Source: Adenophora triphylla var. japonica (lineage: Eukaryota > Streptophyta > Magnoliopsida > Asterales > Campanulaceae). Taken from it: a DNA stretch of 64,000 nucleotides. The position numbers and the translations under genes are program-made. The notes below the pieces were generated by a model, which saw nothing but the letters and a program-made list of their open reading frames with translations, searched no databases and was not told the origin of the DNA. This document shows positions 31,783 through 43,111 of this stretch, piece after piece. How positions within the stretch are numbered: position 1 is the first letter of the stretch; each line of letters starts with the position of its first letter. The stretch covers positions 186,001 through 250,000 of the forward strand of contig JAFEMH010002602.1 of NCBI GenBank assembly GCA_022495995.1, in the 5' to 3' direction.

Positions 31783-31816
31783 CCCCCACACTTAAATCAT
31801 GCTATGTCCTCATGGC
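31783..31816 (-). other. Internal purine-tract module of B after pol
   Basis: Minus strand TGAGGACATAGCATGATTTAAG followed by TGTGGGGGTGGGG. The same TGAGGACATAGCATG-N-AGT-TGGGGGTGG arrangement lies after the coding part of C (40148-40182), and a variant lies after the extra ORF of B (29002-29035). Confidence 0.65.
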
Positions 31817-31895
31817 ATAGACCACGAAAGACACAAGACAATCCAAATGCAACGATGGAGAGACTTAAAACGAAAATACGTAAAACAAGAATGTT

Positions 31896-31918
31896 ACCTC
31901 CATTGGGTTGCCTCCCAA
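31896..31918 (-). other. Post-pol hairpin TTGGGAGGCAACCCAA of B
   Basis: Minus strand ATTGGGAGGCAACCCAAT lies just beyond the end of integrase and can fold as a 5-6 bp stem. The same word is at 40048-40066 in C, also just after the last codon region. Confidence 0.6.
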
Positions 31919-32083
31919 TCAGCGCTTTGGTTACAGTCGTTAAGCTCGACATTATGCCTCAACGGAACTAGGTGTCCTCCTTCACGTCCACCAACTCGAC
32001 CACATCGATATCCTCCAAAATGGACACTCCTTCATAATATGGTTTTACTCGGTGGCCATTCACTTTAAACACTGTGCCATCTT

Positions 32084-33090
32084 TTAAATCTTTGAGCTCA
32101 ACCAAGCTCCGTGCGAATACACATGCACTACCTCATATGGACCCGACCATCTAGAACTCAACTTTCCCGGAAAGAGTTTCAAACGAGAGTTAAAGAGGAG
32201 GACTTTCATGCCCGGCCTTATGAACTTGGGCTTCAAATTTTTGTCATGATATCGTTTAGTCCTCTCTTTATACAATTTTGCACTCTCATAACTGTCTTGT
32301 CGCAATTCTTCCAAATTTCATCCAAATCAAGTAACCTCTTCTCTCCTGCTAGAGCCAAATCCATGTTGAGCTCTTTGGTGGCCCAATAAGCTTTGTGTTC
32401 CAATTCAACCGGAAGATGGCACTCTTTTCCGTAAACTATACGATATGGACTCATGCCAATAGGGGTCTTGTATGCTGTCCGATATGCCCACAATGCGTCA
32501 CACAATTTTCGAGACCAATCCTTGCGATTCGGGCGCACTGTTTTCTCAAGCACCCCTTTGATTTGGCGGTTGCTCACCTCTACTTGGCCCGAAGTTTGAG
32601 GATGGTAGGCCGTGGCTAATTTGTGAACTACCCCATACTTTTTCAACAGCTGATTGAACACCCGGTTCGTGAAATGCGTCCCTTGATCACTAATGATTGC
32701 TCGTGGCATGCCATACCTGCTGAAAATGTTCTCACAAACAAACTTGCAAACAACATTAGCGTCATTTGTGCGGGCGGGGATTGCCTCCACCCACTTTGAA
32801 ACATAATCAACTGCTACAAGTATATATAGAAAACCATGGGACGGGGGGAATGGGCCCATAAAATCAATGCCCCAAACATCAAAAATATCAACTATCAAAT
32901 TATGTTGTAAAGGCATCTCATCTCTCTTCCCTATGTTCCCTGACCGTTGACATCTATCACACCTAATGCAAAATGCTTGAGCATCTTTGAACAGAGTAGG
33001 CCAATACAGACCCGATTGCAACACTTTCCTAGCGGTCTTTTGGCCACTAAAATGACCCCCACATTGGAGTTCATGACAAAATCTCAACAC
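32084..33090 (-). pseudogene. Integrase of element B
   Basis: Zinc-binding region: [20 protein letters not shown] and [11 protein letters not shown]. Core: [11 protein letters not shown] (first Asp), [10 protein letters not shown] (second Asp) and [11 protein letters not shown] (Glu), a complete D-D-E triad. C-terminal part after [19 protein letters not shown], with [12 protein letters not shown]; a frameshift near 32240-32310 leads into [23 protein letters not shown] and [12 protein letters not shown]. The N-terminal junction with RNase H at 33090 also shifts frame. It would insert element DNA in the nucleus. Two frameshifts prevent that from this copy. Confidence 0.92.
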
Positions 33091-33091
33091 A

Positions 33092-34919
33092 CTACTCGCT
33101 CATGGTCCTAACACATCTCCTAACAATTTTGTCCGGGCAAATTTTCCATAGGTAAGGATCATCCCAAATGTAATGTTTCACATCTGACTTGAACTTACGT
33201 TTTTGGTCATAAGTGAATTGTGATGGGAACATATTAGACACCAAGTAATTAACGAAATCAGCATACCAAGGCTCTTGGACATGTACAGCAAGAAGTTGTT
33301 CATCCGGAAAATTTTCATTAACCGGAATCAAACCTTCTTCAACATTGAGATACGAATAGTCCTCAAGCCTCGACAAGTGATCCGCCACCACATTTTCAGT
33401 CCCCTTTTTATCCCGGATCTCTACATCAAACTCTTGTAACAACAACATCCACCTCAACAAACGAGGCTTAGCATCTTTCTTATTTAACAAATGTTTCAGT
33501 GCAGCATGATCAGAATAAATAATCACCTTTGATCCAAGCAAGTAAGAACGAAACTTTTCCAATGCAAACACAACAGCTAGAAATTCTTTTTCAGTTGTGG
33601 TATAATTCAGTTGCGCATCATTAAGTGTTCTACTTGCATAATGGATAACAGAAGGCAATTTGTCAACCCTTTGTCCCAAAACAGCCCCAATAGTAAAATC
33701 TGAGGCATCGCACATGATCTCAAAAGGGTGAGACCAATTGGGACTAGACAGAATGGGGGCACATGTCAACTTTTTCTTAAGCAAATCAAAAGCATCAACA
33801 CACTCTTGGTCAAAGATGAACTCCGTATCCTTGGCAAGCAGATTGCATAAAGGCTTACAAATTTTTGAAAAGTCTTTTATGAATCGCCTATAGAAACCCG
33901 CATGCCCTAGGAAGCTTCGCACACCCTTGACTGAATTCGGGGGAGGTAATTTTGCAATCACATCAATTTTAGCTCTATCAACCTCAATCCCCTTACTTGA
34001 CACAATATGACCCAAAACAATCCCATGCTTCACAAGAAAATGACACTTTTCCCAACTCAAAGTCAAGTTGGTTTCACAACACCTTTTCAAAACAGATGCC
34101 AAATTCTTTAAACAATCATCAAAACTATCCCCTATAACAGAAAAATCATCCATGAAAACCTCAACGCACCTCTCAATCATATCCGAAAAATGGAGGTCAT
34201 ACACCTTTGAAATGTCGCAGGTGCATTGCAAAGCCCAAAAGGCATCCTCCTAAATGCATATGTGCCGAATGGACATGTGAAAGTGGTTTTGGACTGATCT
34301 TCAGGGGCTATGGCAATCTGATTATACCCCGAAAAGCCATCAAGAAAAAAATAGTAAGAATGACCGGCCAATCTCTCTAGCATTTGATCAATAAACGGCA
34401 AGGGAAAGTGATCTTTCTTGGTCGCAACATTTAATTTTCTCAAGTCAATACACATCCTAAGGCCACCACTTCCCTTGTTGGCACATCCTCACCTTTCTCA
34501 TTTTGGACAACAAGAATGCCCGATCTTTTTGGTACAACTTGTACCGGGCTTACCCACTCACTTTCAGCCACCGGGTAAATGATACCCGCATCTAGCAATT
34601 TTAGGACCTCTTTTCTCACGGCTTCCTCCATGTGAGGATTCAGCCTCCTTTGTCTCTCTCTAGACGGCTTGGCACCATCCAAGAGATGAATTCTATGCAT
34701 GCACATTGTGGGACTAATTCCCTTTATGTCCTTCAATGTCCAACCAATGGCCTCTTTATATTCACACAAAACAGCAATTAATTGGGCCTCTTGGTCTTTG
34801 GACAAATCAGATGCAATTATGACAGGCAATGTTTCGCTCTCTCCCAAAAATGCATATTTTAAATTAGAAGGAAGAGTTTTCAACTCAAGGACTGGGGGAA
34901 TCACAATAGAAGGCGCCAA
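33092..34919 (-). pseudogene. Reverse transcriptase-RNase H of element B
   Basis: Begins in frame near APSIVIPPVLELKTLPSNL, the link from protease. RT: PHMEEAVRKEVLKLLDAGII, then a frameshift near 34450, [52 protein letters not shown], a second frameshift near 34200, and the active site [10 protein letters not shown] (F-M-D-D, the usual Athila variant of YMDD). RNase H follows: [52 protein letters not shown]. Ends at 33092 with a stop before integrase. Active-site Asp residues are preserved; only the two frameshifts break the polymerase part. Confidence 0.93.
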
Positions 34920-34936
34920 CTTCTCATTGAAGTGGC

Positions 34937-36050
34937 CTAGGGGGTGAAACGGGCCATCGCAGGATGGTGCTCGTCGGCCTTATCCACACCTATCGGCTGA
35001 GCATCCGCATTATCCCTAGTTTTCTCACCGCCCATCGAAATCAATGACTCTAACTCCTCACAATCTCTCACATGCCATAAAATCTCACTCACACAATCAT
35101 CAATTTCATCCAACTCATCAACAAGCATGCAAGACTCATCATGACCCACCGCATTTTTCATTACATCAAAGACATTTATTTCAATCTTTTCGTTTGCGAC
35201 GGTCATAGATAGAGTACCATTACCAACATTGATCACGGTGTTGGTTGTTGCCATGAATGGTCTCCCAAGCAATATGGGTGAATCACGGCGACTACCCTCA
35301 CCGCGAGGCATCTCTAAAACCACAAAATCAACGGGAATGATCAATGAACCAACCTGAACTAAAACATCCTCTACGATGCCCATTGGTCTTTTAATGGACC
35401 TATCAGCAAGTTGTAGGGCCATCATAGTGGGTTTTAGCTCGGGCAAACCTAACTCAAGGTACATGTAATATGGCAACAAATTAATGCTTGCCCCGAGATC
35501 AAGCATAGCTCTTACCGTGTGCGAATCCCCCAAAGTGATGGAAATTAGAAAACTCCCGGGGTCTTTCATTTTTGGTGGGAGACTATGTTTGACTACAGCG
35601 CTTGCATTCTCATCCAAAAACAGAATCTCATCTTTCCCATACTGAATTTTCTTGGAATTAATTTCCTTGAAGAATTTGGCATATGCAGGAACATTCTTGA
35701 TCACATTTAACAAAGGCAAATTTATGTTAACTTTTGAAAACATGTCAATCAATTCTTTCATTTGGTGATCAAGCTTATTCCTCAAGAATCTGCCAGGGAA
35801 AGGAACAGGAGGTACATATGGCTTGGGATTGGACTTTTCTACATTCACTTTTTGTCCCAATCCATTAGTACCCTCACCCTCAGACACAACATCCTCAACA
35901 ACAATATTTTCCACAATCGGGGGTTCCACAACAGGGGGATCACTGACAGGGGGTTTAGCAGGAGAAGAAGGAGAAGTTACCTGATTATCTACCTGTTTGC
36001 CACCACGTAGGGTGATGATGGCCTTGGCTTGCTCCCCTTGGCTAGGGAAT
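34937..36050 (-). pseudogene. Gag C-terminus and protease of element B
   Basis: From the C insertion site the frame runs AIITLRGGKQVDNQ (an Athila gag/protease landmark), a proline-rich linker, YVPPVPFPGRFLRNKLDHQ, KVPAYAKFFKEI-like residues, then the aspartic protease LDLGASINLLPYYMYLELG, QLADRSIKRPMGIVEDVLV and ILLGRPFMATTNTVINV. The frame ends at 34937. This is the downstream half of the gag-pro reading frame that begins at 44503. Without C the two halves would be contiguous once one GGAAT copy is removed. Protease core D-L-G in place of D-T/S-G is usual in Athila. Confidence 0.9.
36046..36050. repeat. Target-site duplication of element C, left copy (GGAAT)
   Basis: Identical to 43112-43116 at the other end of element C. 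Confidence 0.9.
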
Positions 36051-37568
36051 TGATGGATGTGTATTTACCCATCCAAATGATGCACTTTTAGGCTTTCTTT
36101 GCGTTTGATTCCCGAGTTTTATGTATATTTGATATGGTTTGTTAGTGTTTTAATGAGTACAGGGACTGAAGTGAAATTCTGGAAAATCTGGGACTAAACT
36201 GGCATTTGGAAGCTTTTGGACTAAATGGGAAATATTGGAAAATTCAAGGACCAAATTGGAATTATGGAATTTTTGGACGAAATTGATTTAGAAAAATTCA
36301 TGGGATTAAATGAAAAATAAAAGTCCAAAGAGCGAAGCGCAGAAGAAGTCATTAAAGTGGTCAAAGTGCGACTGCAAGATAGTGGGACGAAACGAATAAT
36401 AACTAATACTAATTCTAGGCCATGGCAAGGCTGAGGATGGCCGGCCACTTCATGGTGTGGCCTAGGACAGCTGGGGCCAAGGTGCAGGCATTTGGGGCCA
36501 AGGCAAAGGTGAATTGGGCCTGGGATGAACTGCCAACAAGGGCGGCCGCGCACATAAGGAAAACTCTCGGCCAACCTCTCGGCCAACAAGGGCGGACGCG
36601 CCAGGCACCATTGCGGCCGCGCTTCTTCCGACGTCAGCACCTGTTTGCACGTAATAATCAAGGGCAGTTTCGACTTTTCTCAGCCTTGACCACAGAATTG
36701 CCCTAGTCTCTATTTAAATTCCAGCAGCCACGTAAATTAGAGGATTATATCATTATATCATATTTTAGAGTTAGTGGGGATTTTTATTCTTTTTGCTGGG
36801 AACAATTCCATTGAAGATTGAAGAGAAGAACAATTATTCCAGGTTTTTTATCTTTGTAAATTATGAGTAGCTAAATTTATTAGATTTGTAGATTGGTCGA
36901 ACCTTTACCGGATTTCTATGCAATAATATTTTAATTCTTTCTATTTAATTCCTTCTAGTTCATCAATCTATTTTAATTTCTTGTTCATGGATTCGAGACG
37001 TATGTTAAGATACGAACTCATCTTTGAATAATTGGGTATCGAATTCGCCATTAATTTGGGATTTTGATACATAGACCATTATTGATTGAATAACTTTAAT
37101 CGGGGCCGTAATAGAAATTGATTAAAATTAGGTTCTTTAATTCTTGTGTTCTTAATTTATTCTTGTTATATTGTGGAACCGTAATAGACACTACAATATT
37201 AAAAAGAGTATTTAGGATTGTAATCCGGCCACCTAACCGTGTCGATCCTAGCTAAAGTGAATGAACCCTAGAAGTTGAGTTAATGTTTTATAAGTAAAAT
37301 TCTGCATAGAATGATGGTAAAGTGAGATCCAATCTACGAATCTCTGCTCATAATCTGTTTTTTTGTTTAGTTAATTCTTGTTATTTATTTTATGCTTTTA
37401 GACTTAAATCAAATCAATATAAACGTTGGTTACAAAATTCATTGCTTTTACTTTACTTGTTTACCAACGAGTCTCTGTGGATTCGACCCCTGCATTTGCA
37501 TACTGCTACACCGGTAGTGAGTACACTTGCTCGGTATTTTTATTACAAGAGGGAGTTTTCCTCCATCA
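36051..37568 (+). repeat. 5' LTR of element C
   Basis: 1518 bp, TG..CA. TATA-like TATTTAAAT at 36711-36719. Contains a GC-rich block (36412-36730) with GGGCGGCCGCGCAC and TTGCGGCCGCGC words. Contains the conserved Athila phrase CCAACGAGTCTCTGTGGATT near the end. Confidence 0.95.
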
Positions 37569-37574
37569 AGTTTT

Positions 37575-37592
37575 TGGCGCCGTTGCCGGGGA
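37575..37592 (+). other. Primer-binding site of element C
   Basis: TGGCGCCGTTGCCGGGGA, six bases after the LTR end, the standard Athila primer site (complementary to the 3' end of tRNA-Asp). The corresponding site of B (44543-44562, minus) is degenerate: TGGCGCGTTCTTGGGA. Confidence 0.9.
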
Positions 37593-37626
37593 CTTGTTGC
37601 AAGTAAACAAGTAGGTTAGGTAGTGA

Positions 37627-38803
37627 ATGCAAGGTCGTCGTTCTTTGAAGCCTACATTGGTGCCATTGGACGACAACATAAATAGACTTGAGGAAGAATT
37701 TGAGGGCGATCCCCTCTTTAATCCCTTTTCTCGATTCGGACACCGACCGAACCCTCCACCACCGAGGTAGAGGAAGAGAAAGCCGAGATGGCGTACCACC
37801 GGCACAAACTATGAATGATTTCCCGAGACCTAGGGTAGACACATCTACCTCTTGCATAGTGTCGTCCGATGCAGCCAAAAATTTAGAGGTCAAAGGACAA
37901 TACTTTGCCATGTTGCCAAGCTTTCACGGATTGCCCGGTGAGGATGCACTTACGTTCCTTAAAGAGTATATTATTGTTGTTGCTCAATTTTTGTTAAGAC
38001 AGGAGTGACCGAGGAGCAAATTAGACTAAAGTGTTTTCCTTACACTCTTAAGGGAGTGGCTAAAACATGGTTGCCGATGCTTGCACCGAGCAAAGATTAG
38101 TACTTGGATAGAATTGCAAGATGTGTTCCTTAAAAGATATTACCCACATCATCTGTGGCTAGTTTTAGACGTAAATTGATGACATTTTCCCAAGATGTGG
38201 GGAGCCCTTTCATGAGGCGTGGGAAAGATTTAATACGATGTTAATACAGTGTCCCCACCACAACTTCACACTACCCTCACTGAACCAAGCCTTTTATGAT
38301 GGCTTGAATGACAATGGTCAATCAATGGTTGACAATGCTGCTGGAGGCTCGATAGGAGCCAAGACCCCGGATGAAACTAAAGCTTTATTTGAGATGTTGA
38401 GTGCTAATTCTCAACAAAAGAGTTCGAGGGGTAGAACAAGGGGGGTACTTGAATTGAATGCTAGTGATAATATTTCAAAGCAAACATTGCACTTTTAAAT
38501 AATAAATTGGATAAATTGACTGCTTGTGGCACTTCTGTTGGTGCCAATGTTATTACTGATTATTGTACAAATTGTGGTTTATCATCTCATGTGACTAATA
38601 TGTGTCCAAGTGCAGCAAATTTCTTGTATAATCCTGAACAGGCACATGCTTTCAATGGATATGCACCAAGGCCACCACCCCAAGGCAATCAATATGGCAA
38701 TTACAATCCATGGGGTGGCCATCATAATCAGCAAGTGAAACCTCTTCATGTGCCACCACCTGGACAACATGATAAAGAGCCTTGGGAGCCGGGCACCAAA
38801 TAG
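37627..38803 (+). pseudogene. Gag of element C, frameshifted
   Basis: ATG at 37627 opens MQGRRSLKPTLVPLDDNI, homologous to the B gag start MFGRRSLDPNLVPLNDDI. Frame changes near 37740, 38005, 38090-38240 and 38500. Recognisable blocks: RPRVDTSTSCIVSSDAA, GQYFAMLPSFHGLPGEDAL, LKCFPYTLKGVAKTWL, QCPHHNFTLPSLNQAFYDGL, MVDNAAGGSIGAKTPDE, and a zinc knuckle CTNCGLSSHVTNMC (C-x2-C-x4-H-x4-C). At least four frameshifts or small deletions separate them. Non-functional in this copy. Confidence 0.88.
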
Positions 38804-38856
38804 CTAAGAATGGAGATGCAAGAAAGTAATAGAAATACGTATGCCGTTTTGAAAAG

Positions 38857-39378
38857 ATGGGCACACAAGTAGAGCAACTTGTGAAGGTTGCCCAAGAGTT
38901 GATGAAAGAGAAGAACCCACCTGAGCAAGCAAAGTCAATCACGACAGTGTGGGATGAGAGTGAAGAAATCGAGGAGGTATTTCTATCTTCTCTTGATAAT
39001 ATTAATTGTTTTGATAATAATGATGATGTTAATGAGAATGAAAAAGTTAATCATGTTCAAAAAGACCCCGGGTGTTTCACTATCCCAATTTCTGTAAGGG
39101 GTCAAAATTTTAAAGGTTTGTTAGATCTTGGGGCAAGTGTCAATGTGATGCCCTTTCATGTTTTTAGAAGTTTGGGGGCATGTGAGTTGAAACCACCCAT
39201 GAGAGACTTGCAATTGGCGGATCTCTCAATTAAAAGACCTTTAGGGGTTCTTGAAGGGGTGTTGGTTAAAATTGATAAAATCATTATCCCCATTGACTTT
39301 TATGTGATGTGTATGGAGGGATCAAGTGAGGAGCAATTGAAAACTCCCATTCTCGCTTGGGAGGCCATTTATGTTTGA
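38857..39378 (+). pseudogene. Protease region of element C
   Basis: Open frame of 173 codons: a linker MGTQVEQLVKVAQELMKE, an acidic stretch rich in D and N (DNINCFDNNDDVNENEK), then the aspartic protease GLLDLGASVNVMPFHVFRSL, ADLSIKRPLGVLEGVLVKI and IIPIDFYVM. It matches the protease of B (35160-35560) in order. The following ILLGRPF landmark is changed to ILAWEAIYV and the frame stops at 39378, a frameshift at the LGRPF position. Confidence 0.85.
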
Positions 39379-40000
39379 CACTAAGGCCACCATTGATGTG
39401 TGTCAAGGGTGGTGTCCTTGAGAGGCATGGGGGAAGAATGCAAGTTTGTTATGTCTAAAAATGATAAGAAAATCTCCCCCAAAGATGATTTTGTAGGAGC
39501 CATAAATGATGTACCAATGGTCATATATGATGTGAATGGATGTGAGAAAAGTGGGGATAATGCGGACGTTTGTCCCGTGGCTAGTAACATTAAGGCCGAC
39601 CAATACTCTAGGAGTAACGGGTCGTATCACACCCCACACGACTCCCATAACGAGTCGATTCCATCACATCTACCACAAGGGCCTTCAAAACATAAAGTTA
39701 GTGAGGAGAGTTATAGTGATTTATCTGATTCTATATTTGCTACTATTTTTGTGCATGATAACTCTCTTGATCTTGGTTGTGAGAATGGTGTTCTGCAGGT
39801 TGCAGAAAAGGTTGAGTTTGGGGGTGGAAACCCCAATAAAAAGAAAAGAAAAAGGGGTAAGCACAAGCGTAAAGTTTCAAAAATAAATGTGGCTTTACCC
39901 CTACTTGTTGACAATGGAGTGCTGAAATGGAAAGAGAAGGGCGTTTGTGCCCGTGAGGAAAGGAGATGGTCCAAAGGCCGCAAAGCAAAGGCCAAGTAAG
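39379..40000 (+). CDS. Post-protease basic ORF of element C
   Basis: A frame of about 200 codons ends with a stop at 39997-39999. It follows the protease directly and starts with remnants of the post-LGRPF region (the ORF's first residues come from a non-ATG codon). The first half is unremarkable; the C-terminal third is strongly basic (NKKKRKRGKHKRKVSK, then ARERRWSKGRKAKAK-type residues). In gag-pro-only elements this region ends the polyprotein, and a basic tail could bind RNA. I know no named domain. It is followed within 50 bp by the conserved post-pol hairpin, as if pol had been removed cleanly between protease and the end of integrase. Confidence 0.5.
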
Positions 40001-41607
40001 CTTGGGACCATAGTCGGGCTAACGACTTGAAACAAATGCGCTGCTTGGGAGGCAACCCAATGAGGTATGTTTTACTGTTTTGTTAATTATTGTTTAGTAG
40101 TGTCTTGCTATCTTTCGAACTTAAGGCACGCTTTTGTTCTCTTTGCTATGAGGACATAGCATGTTTTGAGTTTGGGGGTGGGCAACTCTCCGAGTTTGTG
40201 GGTTTATAGGGAGTGTATATAGTGTCACCCTCTAAAAAATAGAAAAAATTAAAAATTTTGTTCTTTTCATAGTTGGGATGTTGGTCAAAGTCTGTGATGA
40301 TTAGAGTATGCTTTAATTTTAAAATCACATGTGCTATTATTAGTGTGGTGATTGGGATTGCATTGAAACATTTAAATTATGATTGCACCACCTCTCACTT
40401 CCGTATCATATTCTTGGTCATTGTCATCAACTTAGGTGCCTTTTATGGGATCACTTTGTGTATTCTCGGGGTCCCTAGAACATGTTTGCATGATTGTCAA
40501 TAACACGTCAATAGGTTACTTGATATATATGGCTATTCTTTGAATCCCTTTTTGTGAGCCTTAAACTTTCTAGTCACTAAAAATTTCCGCTAGAACCCCT
40601 TTTGAGCTTGAAAAAGAATGGAATCTCTCACAAAGTGGGAGGTTATTTTAGACCGCCATTCGCCTTCTTTTGTACCCGCATTGTCCTACCCTTTTAACCT
40701 ATACACAAATTAAAATTTTTCTCACCTTTTCAAGAAAGTGAAACTAGGGATATGAATTGGGAATTGTGGGGGAAGTTTGGAAAATCAAGGGTGAAGTGGA
40801 AAGTGGTCACGAAAATAAAGAAAAGGGTCATGTTATGTAATGAAAAGAGGGGCTTGATAAAAAAACAAAAACAAATAATGAATGCACATTCTCCGTGATG
40901 TAATTGTGCAAAGCAAAAAAAAAAAAAAATCGAGCCCTCTCTAATATCAAAAGTGGAATTATATTTCAAGGTGACCAAAGGAAGTAGTGGAATGTGCCCA
41001 ACCCCATGTTGATGTATGAAAAAGTTTTAGTTTGTGGGTTGGCACATTGGAAAGTAATAAGGGTAAGTGGAGGATGTATTGTTACAAGAAGACTTTCTAG
41101 TATCACTTTCTTATGTTCGTATGTCCTTACCTTCTTTTGTAACCGTGAACCTAGCCCTGCGATCTTTCGCACCATAACTTTTAAGCCATATTATTCTTTC
41201 AATGTCAAGTAACCGGGTTGACAATCGTGTTAAATATGCATATGAGTGTCCTTTTTGGTTTGTACTGTCTATGGCATATTGATTTAGAGCATCGCTTAGT
41301 GAATCCATAAAAAATCTTAGGTTGTTGGCAGTGACCTCCCATAATTCATTCATCATTCAGGCCGCGGTGGAAAATTGTGATTTTTATGCTTCAATGTGAT
41401 TGTAATCCCATTACTGTGGTGGTACTTGTTGATTATGTGTGTTGGTGAGAATCTGAGACTTGTATGGCCAATAGCTCATCTGTGATAGAACATACCAAAA
41501 ATATTATTTTGTTTTAGTGTTTTATTATTAGTATTTAGAGTAGCTTTATTTTACTTCTTTTAGTTTTGTTTTACTCGGGACGAGCAAAAGGTTAGTTTGT
41601 GGGTGTT
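40001..41607 (+). other. C 3' non-coding region
   Basis: Contains the hairpin TTGGGAGGCAACCCAA (40049-40064), the TGAGGACATAGCATG plus GTTTGGGGGTGGG module (40148-40182), and about 1.4 kb without a supported ORF. GGGACGAG (41578-41585) and a purine-rich GGTTAGTTTGTGGGTGTT (41590-41607) precede the 3' LTR and should be the polypurine tract. Confidence 0.7.
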
Positions 41608-43111
41608 TGATGGATGTGTATTTACCCATCCAAATGATGCACTTTTAGGCTTTCTTTGCGTTTGATTCCCGAGTTTTATGTATATTTGATATGGTTTGTT
41701 AGTGTTTTAATGAGTACAGGGACTGAAGTGAAATTCTGGAAAATCTGGGACTAAACTGGCATTTGGAAGCTTTTGGACTAAATGGGAAATATTGGAAAAT
41801 TCAAGGACCAAATTGGAATTATGGAATTTTTGGACGAAATTGATTTAGAAAAATTCATGGGATTAAATGAAAAATAAAAGTCCAAAGAGCGAAGCGCGTA
41901 AGAAGTCATTAAAGTGGTCAAAGTGCGACTCGCAAGATAGTGGGACGAAACGAATAATAACTAATACTAAAATTAGGCCATGGCAAGGCCTGAGGATGGC
42001 CGGCCACTTCCATGGTGTGGCCTAGGGCAGTGAGGCCAAGGTGCAGCATTTGGGGCCAAGGCAAAGTGAATTGGGCTCGGATGAGCTGCCAACAAGGGCG
42101 GCCGCGCACATAAGGAAAACTCTCGGCCAACCTCTCGGCGCGGGCGGCGCGCAGGCACCATTGCGGCGCGCTTCTTCCGACGTCGGCACCTGTTTGCACG
42201 TAATAATCAAGGGCAGCTGACTTTTCTCAGCCTTGACCACAGACTGCCCTAGTCTCTATTTAAATTCAAGCAGCCCACGTAAATTGAGGATTATATCATT
42301 ATATCATATTTTAGAGTTAGTGGGGATTTTTATTCTTTTCTTGGAACAATTCCATTGAAGATTGAAGAGAAGAACAATTATTCCAGGTTTTTATTATTTG
42401 TAAATTATGAGTAGCTAAATTCTTAGATTTGTAGATTGGTCGAACCTTTACCGAATTTCTATGCATTAATATTTTAATTCTTTCTATTTAATTCCTTCTA
42501 GTTCATCAATCTATTTTAATTTCTTGTTCATGGATTCGAGACGTATGTTAAGATACGAACTCATCTTTGAATAATTGGGTATCGAATTCGCCATTAATTT
42601 GGGATTTTGATACATAGACCATTATTGATTGAATAACTTTAATCTAGGCCGTAATAGAAATTGATTAAAATTAGGTTCTTTAATTCTTGTGTTCTTAATT
42701 TATTCTTGTTATATTGTGGAACCGTAATAGACACTACAATATTAAAAAGAGTATTTAGGATTGTAATCCGGCCACCTAACCGTGTCGATCCTAGCTAAAG
42801 TGAATGAACCCTAGAAGTTGAGTTAATGTTTTATAAGTAAAATTCTGCATAGAATGATGGTAAAGTGAGATCCAATCTACGAATCTCTGCTCATAATCTG
42901 TTTTTTTGTTTAGTTAATTCTTGTTATTTATTTTATGCTTTTAGACTTAAATCAAATCAATATAAACGTTGGTTACAAAATTCATTGCTTTTACTTTACT
43001 TGTTTACCAACGAGTCTCTGTGGATTCGACCCCTGCATTTGCATACTGCTACACCGGTAGTGAGTACACTTGCTCGGTATTTTTATTACAAGAGGGAGTT
43101 TTCCTCCATCA
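41608..43111 (+). repeat. 3' LTR of element C
   Basis: 1504 bp, aligned end to end with 36051-37568. Outside 41895-42300 the two copies differ at very few positions; inside it there are many small indels and substitutions. Confidence 0.95.

Larger units (their letters stand above)
36051..43111 (+). mobile_element. Element C: Athila-like, gag-protease only, non-autonomous
   Basis: Termini TGATGGATG (36051) and CTCCATCA (43111), flanked by GGAAT. LTRs 1518 and 1504 bp; interior 37569-41607, only 4.0 kb. It has gag, protease and a basic trailing ORF region but no RT, RNase H or integrase, and no remnant of them. LTR ends and gag are similar to B (ACACTTGCTCGG... near the LTR end, GRRSL near the gag start), so C is a relative that would depend on enzymes from an autonomous Athila element. 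It is inserted in plus orientation into gag of B. Confidence 0.92.

Noticed and set aside
36422..36706. GC-rich ORFs in the C LTR
   Set aside because: Not preserved between the two LTRs because of indels; no domain.
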